A DNA stretch of 64,000 nucleotides from Selaginella moellendorffii (GCF_000143415.4 NW_003314264.1:896624-960623); one strand, 5' to 3'; positions 34,846-46,059 are shown, counted from the first letter of the stretch. Numbers and translations: made by a program. The notes: a model not told the origin generated them from the letters alone.

Positions 34846-37245
34846 ATGTGGCGCCGGATTGCGCCGCCTGGGAGCCGGCATTTGAGCAGCGAGGTGAGAT
34901 CGAGAACGAGCATTCCCAAGGCTGCGGCTCACAATCCTGGTAGGGAAGTGTATTCGCCTCCAAAGTGCTCGCCGGTGGCGGCCAGGATCATCGGCTTGCT
35001 GCGCGAGGCCGGCGACGAGGATGATTTGGATCGGGTGATCGGGGGATGGAATGGGATGCTTGGAAGGTACACAGTAGTGGGAGAGGTTTTGCGGCATTTG
35101 GGGAAGATCTCCACGATCGTGAGGCTCTTCGATTGGCTGGGCAGGCAAAAGGGATACCAGCACTCGGTCTTCACGTATAACTGCTTCCTCGACGCTCTAG
35201 CCAAGGCAAACGCTGGCCAGCTCGCCTATGAGAAGTTCCAGCAGATGCAAAGGCGTGGCTATCCTCCCGACGATTTCACCTACAGCATTGTTCTTCGCGG
35301 CCTCTGCAAGGCCGGGGAGCTGGACAAGGCCAAGGAGCTCCTCGGCCAGCTACGCGAGAGTGGAGTGAAGCTCAACGTGATAACTTACAGCGTCGTGATC
35401 GATGGCTGCTGCAAGGCGTCGAGAGTGGACGACGCTCTGGAGATTTTCAAGACGATGAGCTCCGGTGGTGGCTGCGTTCCGGACGTGGTGACTTTCAATA
35501 GCTTGCTCAAGGGGCTGTGCTCGGGCGAGAGGATGAGCGAGGCTTTCGTGCTCTTTGAGTACATGGCCAAGGCTGGTTGCGAGCCAAACGTGATAAGCTA
35601 CAGCACTCTTCTCGACGGGCTCTGCAAGGCTGGGAGGCTGGACGAGGCTTGCCGGCTGTGGGAGGAGATGGTCGAGAAGAGCTGTGTTCCAGACCTTGTA
35701 GCGTATACTTCCTTCGTGACCGGGCTTTGCAAGGCGAACCGGGTGGCCGAGGCTTGCGACTGCTGCCGGAAGATGGTCACGAAGGGGAGTAAGGCGGACG
35801 CTGTGGCGTTTAGCACCGTGATTGGGATTCTCTGCAAGAAAGGCCATGCCGAGGAGGCCCAGAAGTTGCTCGTCGAGATGGTGGGAAGCTGCTTCGGTCG
35901 CAAAAGAGTGACCGTGGAGGAAGGCCAGCTAATATCACTGTCCGATGCTTTGGAGCTCTTCGCGTTTCTTACAGAGAGGGGAGTTCCAATCGACTCGTCA
36001 ACATTGCACACCCTCGTCTGTTGCTTTTGCATGGGAAACAAGGTAAGAAACACCCAACTCACCTCTGGAACTTTTACTGATCTTTTTCTTGTTTTTTTCC
36101 AGGTTCCAGAGGCATTTCAGCTGTTCAGGACGGTCAAGAGAGTAACTCCGCTAGCTGCGACGTACAGCCAAATGATTGAGCATCTATGCAGAAGCGGGAT
36201 GCTAGACGAGGCGTGCAAAACTTTCGAGGAGATGATCTCTCGCAACCATCCGCCGAGTGCCGAGCTTTTCAACACGCTGATCCACGCGGTGTGCAAGTCT
36301 AAGAGGCTCCCAGACGGCGTGCTGCTGTTCCAGAGAATGAAAAGCATGAAGGAGTTCTACTGCCCTCCCAACTTGGAAACGTACAACATCATGGTGGACA
36401 ACCTCTGCAAAGCCAAGCAGCTGGACGAGGCTCAGGAGCTCGTGAACGAAATGGCCAACTACGGCCTGTCCCCAGACGTGGTGACATACAGCGCTCTTGT
36501 CGACGGACTCTGCAAGCTTGGCAAGCTGGACCGGGCCTGCGACCTCCTGGAAGAGATGAGCAAGGAGGGAGTTTTTCCAGATTCCTTCACGGACGCCTCC
36601 ATCCTCAACGCCCTGAGCAAAGCCGGCAAAGTCGACTACGCTCTCAGCCACCTGGAGACGATGAAAGCCAGGGGATCAACGCCGGACCTGGTGACTTACA
36701 ACACCCTCCTCGACGGCCTCTGCAAGGCAGGACGTATCGACGAGGCCATCACGTTTCTGGCCAAGATGGTCGCGGCCAAATGCACACCGGACGTTTTCTC
36801 CTACACGATCATCATCACGGCGCTGTGCAGGAGCGGCCAGGCGGCCGGTGCTCACGCCATCTTCCAGGAGATGGTCAAGCGAGGCGTCCTCCCGGACACG
36901 GTCTTGTATCACTCGCTGCTGGACGGGCTGGCGAGGAACGGTCTGGAGGACCTGGCTCTGGAGCTGCTCAAGACGAGCCTGTGCAAGCCCGACTTCGTGA
37001 TGCACAAGATGGTGTTGGACGGGCTGTGCAAGGCAGGGAAAGCCGAGGACGCTTGCGAGGTTGTGGAGAGAATGGCCGACGCTGGCTTCCCGGCCGATGC
37101 CTTCACGTATATCAGTGTGGTGAGTGGCCTCCGGAAGCTTGGAAAGGTGGACAAGGCTCGCCAGCTCGTGGACGACGCGTCCGAGACTCATACTAGCGTG
37201 GAGAGGCTGTCCATGGAGAAGGCCGAGGCTGGAGCGCTCTCTTAG
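34846..37245 (+). CDS. P-type pentatricopeptide repeat protein with one 60-bp in-frame intron
   Basis: The ATG at 34846 is followed by an arginine-rich leader (MWRRIAPPGSRHLSSEV) that suggests import into mitochondria or plastids. I count about 19 tandem 35-residue motifs of the TYNTLLDGLCKAGRIDEA type, and no E or DYW tail. P-type PPR proteins bind organelle RNA in a sequence-specific way for processing or stabilisation. An apparent 20-residue insert of non-PPR sequence at 36043-36102 is a GT-AG intron: it starts GTAAG, ends in a T-rich tract plus CAG, and is 60 bp in phase 0. Its removal restores a perfect motif (CCFCMGNK joined to VPEAFQLF) and gives 779 aa. Motif 8 is short. Target RNA unknown. 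Confidence 0.9.
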   Translation: MWRRIAPPGSRHLSSEVRSRTSIPKAAAHNPGREVYSPPKCSPVAARIIGLLREAGDEDDLDRVIGGWNGMLGRYTVVGEVLRHLGKISTIVRLFDWLGRQKGYQHSVFTYNCFLDALAKANAGQLAYEKFQQMQRRGYPPDDFTYSIVLRGLCKAGELDKAKELLGQLRESGVKLNVITYSVVIDGCCKASRVDDALEIFKTMSSGGGCVPDVVTFNSLLKGLCSGERMSEAFVLFEYMAKAGCEPNVISYSTLLDGLCKAGRLDEACRLWEEMVEKSCVPDLVAYTSFVTGLCKANRVAEACDCCRKMVTKGSKADAVAFSTVIGILCKKGHAEEAQKLLVEMVGSCFGRKRVTVEEGQLISLSDALELFAFLTERGVPIDSSTLHTLVCCFCMGNKVRNTQLTSGTFTDLFLVFFQVPEAFQLFRTVKRVTPLAATYSQMIEHLCRSGMLDEACKTFEEMISRNHPPSAELFNTLIHAVCKSKRLPDGVLLFQRMKSMKEFYCPPNLETYNIMVDNLCKAKQLDEAQELVNEMANYGLSPDVVTYSALVDGLCKLGKLDRACDLLEEMSKEGVFPDSFTDASILNALSKAGKVDYALSHLETMKARGSTPDLVTYNTLLDGLCKAGRIDEAITFLAKMVAAKCTPDVFSYTIIITALCRSGQAAGAHAIFQEMVKRGVLPDTVLYHSLLDGLARNGLEDLALELLKTSLCKPDFVMHKMVLDGLCKAGKAEDACEVVERMADAGFPADAFTYISVVSGLRKLGKVDKARQLVDDASETHTSVERLSMEKAEAGALS
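36043..36102 (+). other. In-frame 60-bp intron of the PPR gene
   Basis: Donor AAG/GTAAG, acceptor TTTTTTTCCAG. The length is divisible by three and it contains no stop, so an unspliced transcript would still translate. Removing it repairs the PPR helix pair, which argues that splicing is the normal state. Confidence 0.85.
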
Positions 37246-37342
37246 CTTTGGAAGTCATAATGGCAAAGGAGCAGGGCTACATGGCAAACCGAGCTCTACA
37301 TGCGATTTGGAGCTAATAGAAAGACAATAGTTATCACGCTAT

Positions 37343-37403
37343 AAACCCTAAACCTTTGAAAAGGGGATATACTTTTATCGTTGGTATCTTCATAAACCCT
37401 AAA
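37343..37403 (+). promoter_or_regulatory. Two telo-boxes in a tandem duplication
   Basis: AAACCCTAAA occurs at 37343-37352 and 37394-37403, each inside a repeated segment ATAAACCCTAAAC followed by TTTGAAAAGGG. The second lies 28 bases before the ATG at 37432. This is a typical position for telo-boxes of translation- and ribosome-related plant genes. Confidence 0.6.
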
Positions 37404-37431
37404 CTTTTGAAAAGGGTGAGGGGCGAGAAGG

Positions 37432-38226
37432 ATGTGGAGGTACGTGTTTTCGGAGCCAGATGCGCCACACTCGATCAACATCAGCGATGTGAGCTTGGAT
37501 CCGACTGGGCTTCTCGAGTACGTGGAGACGCAGCACCAAGAGGGCGTTTGCCTGGACGAGCTGGCCATTCCGAGCAGCCCGCCACTGCCCTTGACCCCGG
37601 CGCTGTGGAGCTCGCATCTCCTCCAGGGCAATCCGCAGGCTAGCGGATTCGAGGCGCTCTACGCGTCCTGGAGCAGCTCACACCAGGAGCACGTCGCATG
37701 CAAGCAGCAGCTCCGATCGCCCGGCTGCAAGAAGGTGTTTTTCAAGCTCCTGGCGTTTGTGGCGGACCTGGTGGACTACGACCACGCAAGAGGTGCTCAG
37801 GAGAGGATTGATTACTTGCTTCCCACCGCCGCGGGACTGCTCAAGTCCCCTCTCTACTTCACCGCCCAGGAGAGCTCGCTGCTCGAGAGCTTTGTGTCGC
37901 CAAGCGGTGCTAGCGTGGCGGAGGCCGTGGCTCGCAAGTTTCAGTCGGCGCCGCTGTTGCAGGGCGTGTGCACCGCGCATGTCGTGGCGCCGCTCCTCAA
38001 GAGGCTGTTTTGCATTGGCGATGGCTGCTTTGGAAAGGAGTTTAACGAGTTCCGGGAGGAGTTTAACAAGGGGACGATCGCCATGATCCAGCAGCGGAGA
38101 AAGGAGGTCCACGCTTTCCTGGAGACGAGCGTAAAGCCGTCTAGCCAGCCGAGGAAACAAGAAAAGACCAACGCTAAGCTCCAAGGCAAAGACCAGAAGA
38201 AGAAAAGCACCCAAAAGAAGAAGTGA
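37432..38226 (+). CDS. Conserved-looking protein with lysine-rich tail, function unknown
   Basis: A single-exon, 264-aa protein beginning with the ATG at 37432. The first 85 residues are acidic with a short proline-rich linker (SSPPLPLTP). The middle is predicted helical, with leucine-rich stretches (FFKLLAFVADLV) and aromatic and charged helices near 210-225. The last 25 residues are strongly basic (KDQKKKSTQKKK), which suggests nuclear or nucleolar placement or RNA contact. I do not recognise the family. Codon use is GC-rich like its neighbours. It lies 186 bp after the PPR gene on the same strand and converges with PUR4. The two telo-boxes hint at ribosome- or growth-related expression; that is inference. 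Confidence 0.75.
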   Translation: MWRYVFSEPDAPHSINISDVSLDPTGLLEYVETQHQEGVCLDELAIPSSPPLPLTPALWSSHLLQGNPQASGFEALYASWSSSHQEHVACKQQLRSPGCKKVFFKLLAFVADLVDYDHARGAQERIDYLLPTAAGLLKSPLYFTAQESSLLESFVSPSGASVAEAVARKFQSAPLLQGVCTAHVVAPLLKRLFCIGDGCFGKEFNEFREEFNKGTIAMIQQRRKEVHAFLETSVKPSSQPRKQEKTNAKLQGKDQKKKSTQKKK

Positions 38227-38397
38227 GAAAGAAGCGCCAGACTTGGGATGAATGTTTCTTCTAACACTCTATCAAAACCATTTTTTTTAATCAACATTGC
38301 CACAAGCTGGTCGATCCAATCCTAGTGAAGATTTGATGTTGTCCAGGGACTGCTTTATCTCTGGAGATTCAGCTCCAAATTTTTCTCCCCATATTTT

Positions 38398-41300
38398 TTA
38401 GCTCTGGCACCAGTTGTGAGCGTTTTCGAAGAGCTTGAGCCAGGGACTCGGCCCCGCCGGATCGATCTGCCACTCCCTCGGGTACCACGGGAACTGCCAC
38501 ATCATGAAGCACCTCTCCGGGTGAGGCATCATCGCCAAGTGCCTCCCGTCCGGCGAGCACAGGGCCGCCACACCTCTCGGAGATCCATTCGGGTTGAAAG
38601 GATACTGCTCGGTCACCTCTCCGGCGTCGTCGCAGTAGCGCAGCGGGGCCAGGTTGGAGTCGAGAACTTCCGTCAATATCTCGGGCTGAGGGAAGAATGC
38701 GCGGCCTTCGCCGTTGGCCACCCAGATTCCCACCGTCGTGCCTTCCATGCCTTTGAGCATGATGGACGGGGACTGCTCGATGGTAACCGACGCAAACCGG
38801 CACTCGAAGCGTCCTGACTCGTTGTGGACAAACCGGGGCTGTGACTTGTCGCCGCCGACGTCTTTCACTCCGGGAACCCAGCCCAGGAGAGCCATAAGTT
38901 GGCAGCCGTTGCAAACTCCAAGGCTGAAGGTGTCAGGACGATCATAAAACTTTTGGAACTGCAAGACAAGACCACTTTGCTAGACCTCCCGAAAGAGAAG
39001 AAAACGTTTTACCTCGTCAAGAAGAGACTTGTTGAATCGTATAGTTCCGGCCCAGCCTTTGGCGGAGTCGAGGACGTCTCCATAGCTGAAACCGCCGACG
39101 AAGACCAGCCCTCTAAAGTCGCTTAGAGAAACCTTCCCGTCCCGTAAGTCGGACATGGAAACGTCCCAGGGATCAAATCCCGCACAGTAAACCATAGCTG
39201 CCATTTCCCGGTCACCGTTGCTACCTTCTTCGCGGATAACAGCGACCTTGTGCTTTTTCGTCGACATCAGAGCTTGCTTGTTGATCTTTGTGGGCAGTGA
39301 AGGAAGATTCCAGAGTGGAGTGGTCCTCGAACTCAGCCCTTCTTGCTCAGCTTTCACGCAGGACTCGAGGCATTGCTGCTTTTCCAAAGCAAAACTGGTC
39401 TCCTCCCAGGTGTCCCGCAGAGACGCTGTCGGCTCGTCAAGGTATAGTTTACCATTGACGGAGAGTTTTACTGTCGGCTCTGATCTCACACGTCCCAATA
39501 CTTCACAGACTACTCCGTGACTATGAAGAACTTCAATCACTTTGCCCAAGTTGCCGCGATGAATCTGCACAGGAGGAAGTGAGTTAATAAAACGTGAATA
39601 CTTTGGGCAACCTCATAAATAAGTCCAAGTTCCTCCGAAAAGAGCGCGCTGAAAGCCGCTGTGTCTGGTTCTGAAGCGGGAATGTCTACTTCAATGCCAC
39701 AATTGCCCGCAAAAGACATTTCTAGCAATGAAACTATAACTCCACCATCGCTGATATCATGTCCCGCAGAAATAAGTTTCTTGCCAATAAGGTCCTGTCC
39801 GCAGTAAAATCCACATGGTTTCAAAAAGAAAAGCGATGAATGAAAAGATCACCTGCGTCGCATTGAAGGCACGTTTTAAATATTGGACATTAACGTCCGG
39901 GCAAGTATCACCAATCTGCAGTGGAAGTTAGCAAGGAAAGAAAAACACAGTTTGTCTCAGACCTGATCAAAAGCTTGGGCCAGTGCAGAACCTCCTAGAC
40001 GACCTTTGCCACTCCCAACATTAATGTGCAAAAGAACACCTTCATCTCCCAACTGGAAGAAGCAAGTAATCGGATTTAAATGAAAGGGATCTGAATTTCA
40101 GTACCTTCAAATCAGGGGTGACGGTGAGTGTAATGTCTGGACAAGTCACGTACGCACTAATGACGAGATTCCCGGGTGCCTTGACGGTTTCACCACCTGC
40201 TTGAGCAGCCATTGACAAGCTGTCCTTTCCACCGTCTATTGCGACCTCAAGCTCGATCATAGCGTCGCGAAGAGCAACGGCAGCATCGTACATATCTGCT
40301 CCTTCGGAATCAAGCTTTGCAGCGTACATCCAGTTCCCGCTTGCTTTGACATCCTTCAAAGCGGTAACCTGCAAAGTTAAACACATCATAAGGTGTGTAA
40401 CAATCAAGATGAGAGTACCTTAGCCCAAACAAGATTCGTCAAAGCTTCTCCAAGCGCCACCCTAGCCATGGCTGCAGGATTCAGCAGTCCCTGCAAATTG
40501 TCTTCAGAAAAAAGTAAAGAATTTTCAATCTACCTTGATCGGTTGTTCACCAATAGCGCAAGCAGCACCGGTGAGACCAAGATGGCTCTGGAATAACAGA
40601 ACGTGAGATGCCAACAAGATTATCACTAGACACCTGAGCAATGACTGCAACGTCCGCCAAAGGGAGCTGCAGGGGTCCAACAGTTTGCTGCTGAGCTACC
40701 AGTCCGGTGACACATCGATCAACCTGCACAAGGCAAATGTTTAGAAGACTACCAGCTGTTATCCAAAGTATTTAAACCTTTGTCGTTAGAAAACGCTTCG
40801 AGCACACTGATGGTAAACTGAGCACACGTCTCAAGGCATCCCTCACCGAGACTCCTGGCGTAATATCTAGAGGTTCACAAGTTACTGGTTTCCTATCAAA
40901 AGTAAATGTTTTGCGTGGCATGTCTCCGAGAACCTGAGACATGAATGCTAGCTGAACGACAAGAAGAAAAAATCGAACGTTCTACCTTCTCAAGGTCCAA
41001 ATCAACCGCCGGCGGATGTGGGGAGACATTGTTGGCTTCAGCTAGTTTCTGGGCTGCGCTGTCTATAAGAACAATCTTTCCCTCGCCACTAAAACATATT
41101 TTGAAAACTATCAATACGAATGAGTGATAAAATGGAGAACGGTACCTGATTTTTCCTATCACAGCCATGGACACACGCTCCCTGTCGCAAATAGACTGCA
41201 GTAAAGCCTCACTTTCTGGTCTAATCAATAAAGCATCCTTCACACATGTAAACAACGTGAGTCGATCTGGAAAGGAAAACAAAAATGATATCTACCTGTT

Positions 41301-44222
41301 CTTGGTACTCGGCACCCCAGATTTCTAAAACTGACATTGTTTCGTCACCAACAACAATAGACCTTATGTCAATTGTTGCTCCCTAAGATTCACAGATAAT
41401 CCAGTTACGCCTGGGAAGTAATGAGTGAGCTTACCTTGGGGTATATTATCTCTTTAACAACGTTACAGTTTCCTCCAGCGCCTTGATCGTGAATGCTAAC
41501 GATCGGATTATCATCGCCCATTTCTACACAGGTGCGAATTACGCGGTAAAGTTTCTGTGCCATTTCCGCATCTCCTCGCTGGACTGCGTTGAAATCTAGC
41601 TCGGCATCATTTTGGCCACTAACCTGGAACACATAATAGTTTAAGGTAATGTGTGAGGCTGAGCTCCTTACCATGCTAGATGCAGCTCCCCCACCCATCC
41701 CGATTCGGTATGCTGGACCGCCAACCTACAAGTTACAGGTAGGAAAAGCAAAGAAAGACAAATAAAAGCTACCTTGACAACAAGCATGCCAAGATCTGGA
41801 TCTTCTTTCTTCAAATGCTTTTCATCGATCTGAATCAACACATTTGGTTTATTTTTATTATGTATGGAGTCTTACCGACCTGACCAATTCCTCCACTGAA
41901 CATTATCGGCTTGAGCCACTCCCTCCGTTCACCATTAGGCAGTCTCATGCCGAAAGTACGAGTGTATCCCTGAGCGAGTGGGAATCATTAAACCGCTAAA
42001 GGAAGGGTAGCATTGTTACCTGAATCAGAGGCTCCCCAAACTTGTTACCGTAATCAGAGGCTCCGTTACTCGCATCGATAAGAATCTAGAAGAAAAGGTG
42101 CACGTCATGTCAGCTCAAAGGCATTTGAAGGAAGTACCTGAAGAGGAGGAGCCAAGTTCGGAGGATAAGCAAATGAAGAATCTTCCCAGGGAGCAAACGT
42201 TCCTTCAAGCTAAAAACGTTTGCTGATGTTAAGTTTCCATGCTACAAACTCAAATTAATGCAAACCTGCAGATTTCCTACACAGTAACCTGCTGTCGAGG
42301 CAACAACAAGAGAACCTATGCCAGTTGCATGCGTATCGCGAATACGACCACCAGCACCAGTTTCGGCTCCCGGAAAAGGCGCAACCTGTTTGTAACATTA
42401 ATCTCCATGAGCTGCACCAAGAACTGTACCTTACCGCGCAAGGGAAGTTGTGAGTTTCAGCAGTGAAAAGGATACATAAGTCCCTTGTGACAGGTACGAT
42501 AACACATGGAATTCCAGGACGTGACGGAAGGAGCACTTCAGCACGAAATCCCCGAATGGCACTGTTTCAATTACAGCCAGGTTTTTGCAGGATAGAAACA
42601 TCACCGTACCTCGAATTATCTTTGAACCCAATGACAGAGTTGTTCCGATTTGCTTTTAACGTATCGGCGACAAGTTCCATTAGAGACTTTGGCATGGCCC
42701 TTCCGTCAATGACCAGTTCGCCCTGTAGACATAATTGCAAGTTACAAGCCAGAGAAAACTCATGCTTTCCACACCTTGAAAAACCAGTGTCGGCTGTGTT
42801 CGCTGTTCGATTGGGCAATATCAAAGAGTTCCACATTGGTGGGATTCCGTTTGATATCCACTTGAAATAGATTTGTGTAATACTACAGCACAGTACTGTT
42901 CAGAACCTCTTTAGCATTTGCAGACACTACCTTAAGGTCATCTTCGTCAAACGCAAGACCCATCGATTTATTTATCTCCTCCAGAGCTAGCCTTCCTTTC
43001 TTAAAAGAAGAAGAAAGAACATATAAACAAGTGCAGTGGAAAGGAGAATAACGCACCTCCATGACCGGTATAAAATATATTGGTTCCGGAACCACATTTA
43101 TTTTGAATGTGCTTAATGGTGTTGGATATACGGTTTCAGTCATCCTGTCGTGAACCTGAGTGAGAAAAGTTATTAAAAAGGAGAAAAACAAAGCAAGCTT
43201 ACCATGGAACTGAACTTATTTATTTGTAGCTCATCTAGAGGAGAGGTGCCAGGACTCAGATTCAATAGATATCTGCGAGATCTCTCAATACGATCAATTT
43301 CCTGCAAATCGCAGGACTTGAAGATTGACAAGGCATTCGCGGACCAGGCCGTAGTAAATGAGAGTCGAGGTCCAAATTCAAGCAGTATAGCCCCTGTTGA
43401 ACGTAAAGTTAGTTGCAAGGAAAGTACAATGTACGCTAATTACATACTGTCGGATTTCTCAGACAGAGAACTTGTCGAGAGAAGGTTCTCCGGTTCAAAA
43501 GTTTCTTGAAGAAGCCATTTCAGATGTTTAAGCTTGGCTTCTGATAGAGGCGCCTTCAGCGATATGTTATAACACTTTCAAGTAACACCATATTAGCCAG
43601 ACACTGTAGTATATATATAAAAAAGAATAACCTGTTCCGTGTCAATGGATAGAACTTCCCCTGATACGTCAGATTGGACCTGTATGACGCTATCAAGATC
43701 ATGCAACACAGATTCCCACTCGCAAAGAAATGTCCACCTTCCTGAGAAGTTGAGCGGTAGCATTTGATGAAAGGAACGGGCGTCGATAGTAATGAAGCAT
43801 TTCGGGAAGAGCTTCATCGCTTCCCAGAACAATCTGTGAGGAAAAAAAAACGAAACCATCAGCCATAGACCAAACCAAAGATTTCATAGAAAAGTCCTTA
43901 CTTGCTGCTGCTTGGAGGCTACACCACGAGGAAAAGCTCCAAAAATGCGAGAGCTTGCGGACGAGAATGCGCTCTTGCTTTGAGCTGCAAAACAAACTAG
44001 AAATTCTCACAAGAGGAAAGAAGGAACCTTTTCCAAACTCGATCGAGAGGAATCCATACCCGAGAAAGCGGCCGGACAAAAAGCTCTCCGCGTCTTCTGC
44101 CCCGGAAGGATGCTACAACACAAATTTCCCACGAGATTACGATCCGCGACGAGGAGATCGAGCGAATACCTCGGCTGGCGCTGGAAATGCGATTGGACGA
44201 GCTGCGCCTGGCCGCAAGACAT
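38398..44222 (-). CDS. PUR4: Phosphoribosylformylglycinamidine synthase (FGAM synthase), about 31 exons
   Basis: Catalyses the fourth step of de novo purine synthesis: FGAR, glutamine and ATP give FGAM. I read 31 exons separated by GT-AG introns of about 45-80 bp, for example exon 1 44222-44060, exon 2 43984-43902, exon 30 39564-39013 and exon 31 38958-38398. The product is about 1410 aa, the usual length of the plant single-chain enzyme. Order: leader of about 80 residues (likely organelle targeting), N-terminal domain (GPRLSFTTAWSANA), first synthetase half (SNSEHSRHWFF, AETHNFPCA, RIGMGGGAASSM), second half (AIDGGKDSLSMAA, SAGHDISDGG), and a C-terminal glutaminase domain. That domain has the nucleophile in GVCNGCQ and the PHPER histidine and glutamate. 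All key motifs are intact. It diverges from the L1-domain gene at 44295. Confidence 0.93.
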
Positions 44223-44294
44223 CGCGCCCAAAGCTTAAACCCCCCGAAACCCTAATCCAAAGAGCGCATATTGCAAGGATATACTGTTCTTCCC
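44223..44294. promoter_or_regulatory. 72-bp bidirectional promoter region with telo-box
   Basis: Only 72 bases separate the PUR4 start codon from that of the L1-domain gene. AAACCCTAA lies at 44247-44255 and the flanks are GC-rich with GCGCCC. No TATA box is evident. The arrangement predicts overlapping or nearly leaderless transcripts, or starts inside the short gap, and coupled expression of purine synthesis and ribosome biogenesis. Confidence 0.6.
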
Positions 44295-45248
44295 ATGGCG
44301 GATCGCGGCGGCGGCCCTAGCGGCGTGGAGGTGAGGGTGGACAGCGATCGAATCGGCAAGGCCGTGGACGCGCTGCTGCGATGGGTCGCGGGGGCCAAGG
44401 ATCAGCAGCGCATTCGTCTCCTGGACGAGGATCAGCTCCTCTATCTGGTAATCTCTCTCCGGAAGATCCCCGAGAGCGCCCGGGTGCGCCCTCACAGGAT
44501 TCCAATCCCACACCCGCTGATAGAGGCGGGCGGGAGCCAGGAGGTTTGCCTCATCGTCAACGACCTAAGCCGCGGGATGCCGCGCAAGGAGGCCAAGAGG
44601 AAGATCGCGGAGGAGGGTCTCAAGGTTTCCAAGGTGCTGGGCTTCTCCAAGATGAAGAAGGACTTCGCGAGCCACGAATCCAAGCGCAAGCTCTGTGGCT
44701 CGTATGATCTCTTCCTGGTGGACAGGAGGATCCAGCCCTTCCTCTCCAAGGCCCTCGGCAAGGCGTTCTACCAGAAGAAGAAGATCCCCATTCCAGTGGA
44801 CCTCTCCAAGGGGCAGTGGAAGAGCCAGTTTGAGAGCGTTTGCAGCTCCACCTTCTTGTTCCTCTCGACTGGATCGTGCAGCGTTGTCAAGGTGGCCAGG
44901 ATCTCACAGACGAGGGAGGAGATTGTGGAGAACTTGATGGCGGTGATCGACGGGGTGGCGGGGTTGATGCCCAAGAAATGGGACAGTATCATGGCGCTCC
45001 ACTTGAAGACGATGGACTCGCTGGCCCTGCCAATTTATCAGTCCAAGCCGAGCTTCCCGCTCAAGATCGACGTGAATTTCGGGAAGAAGAAAAGACCATC
45101 GGGCGTTGGAAAGCTCGATCCTTTGGTGGTGAAGAAGAAGATTGAGAGTCCTCCGAGAACCTCTCCTCTGGTGGCGATGGAGAAGAAGACTGCGAGCTCT
45201 TGGAAAAGCTCGTCCAAGAAAAAGAAGAAGCTCAAGGAGCAAGTTTAA
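44295..45248 (+). CDS. Ribosomal L1 domain-containing protein (RSL1D1/Utp30-like)
   Basis: A 317-aa, single-exon protein. The ATG at 44295 (MADRGGG) is the first; the frame is open upstream only through a TTG. Residues 15-240 match the L1 fold of ribosome-biogenesis relatives, with RIPIPHPLIE, VCLIVND, RKLCGSYDLFLVDRRI, the loop KKKIPIPVDL and a closing LPIYQSKPSFPLKID. The C-terminal 70 residues are rich in lysine and serine (KKKKKLKEQ), as in nucleolar members. Known relatives act in pre-rRNA processing and large-subunit assembly in the nucleolus. It shares a very short divergent promoter with PUR4. Assignment to a subfamily is not possible from sequence alone. Confidence 0.85.
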   Translation: MADRGGGPSGVEVRVDSDRIGKAVDALLRWVAGAKDQQRIRLLDEDQLLYLVISLRKIPESARVRPHRIPIPHPLIEAGGSQEVCLIVNDLSRGMPRKEAKRKIAEEGLKVSKVLGFSKMKKDFASHESKRKLCGSYDLFLVDRRIQPFLSKALGKAFYQKKKIPIPVDLSKGQWKSQFESVCSSTFLFLSTGSCSVVKVARISQTREEIVENLMAVIDGVAGLMPKKWDSIMALHLKTMDSLALPIYQSKPSFPLKIDVNFGKKKRPSGVGKLDPLVVKKKIESPPRTSPLVAMEKKTASSWKSSSKKKKKLKEQV

Positions 45249-45541
45249 GAAGAAAGTCTTTCCTAAAAATCTCTGAGCGGGAAAGTTAGCAGCAGGAAAT
45301 GTTTTGCAAGAACAACTGAGCTGCATGAACGCTTTAGCAATTTGAAAAGAAAGTGAGTTTCATTCCGTTAGCTAATTTGTTTCCTTTATTTTGGTTTTTT
45401 ATTGGACTTTAAACATAGACCCAGTACCTTATTCAGTACTAGTTGGTAATTGGCGAGCAATGCTAGGCTGTTGGGAACACTTCCACCATCAGAAGAGCTA
45501 AGATCCCCACTAAGTAAAATATTTGGACTGTTATAATTTTG

Positions 45542-45961
45542 TCACACATCACACCCCACTATAGAAAAGGGAAAAAACATCATCGTTAGTTCCTGGACAA
45601 AAGTCCTTGAGCTCCAGAGAATAAGGCCATAGTGCTTGTTGATTCCAGAAGCAGAGGCATCAGGCAATTCAGCAGCCACAAACCTCACCTTGTCAAGTGC
45701 AAGATCCTGCTCTCTCATTGGCATGTTGGCATGGCCCTGCTCTCCCCACTTCTCTAGTGCAATTTGCCTTACATGCAGAAATCTGAAGTTTTTTCCAAGA
45801 AACCAAAATGTTAAATATACTTTTGCCTTTTTTGCCGGGGAAAGAAGAAATATGCCCCCCCCATTCAACAATCTAAAAAATTCTAATAAGCTCATCTCAC
45901 TGTAGCTCCACCCTTCTATTAATAGACATTTGTTCAAAGCATTGATCGGATTGGTTTCCAT
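45542..45961 (-). CDS. Hypothetical ORF, doubtful
   Basis: A 139-aa ATG frame with a coding-like centre (ALEKWGEQGHANMPMREQDL, then ALDKVRFVAAELPDASA). It contains no domain I recognise, and the first third looks non-coding. It may be a fragment of a broken gene rather than an expressed one. Confidence 0.25.
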   Translation of the reverse strand: METNPINALNKCLLIEGWSYSEMSLLEFFRLLNGGGIFLLSPAKKAKVYLTFWFLGKNFRFLHVRQIALEKWGEQGHANMPMREQDLALDKVRFVAAELPDASASGINKHYGLILWSSRTFVQELTMMFFPFSIVGCDV

Positions 45962-46059
45962 GTTCCTACTCTCTCAACAGGAGCATCGATCGGCTGCTTT
46001 TCCAGTGCATCGCAGGCTCTCAATCTCAGCTACAATTACCTGATTGAGAAGCATTGGAA

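Noticed and set aside
35350-35847. Long minus-strand frames opposite the PPR repeats
   Set aside because: The 105-base periodicity of PPR codons opens the antisense frames; no independent support.
38416-38947. Plus-strand frames opposite the glutaminase exon
   Set aside because: Antisense shadows of the GC-rich PUR4 exon; no motifs or conserved starts.
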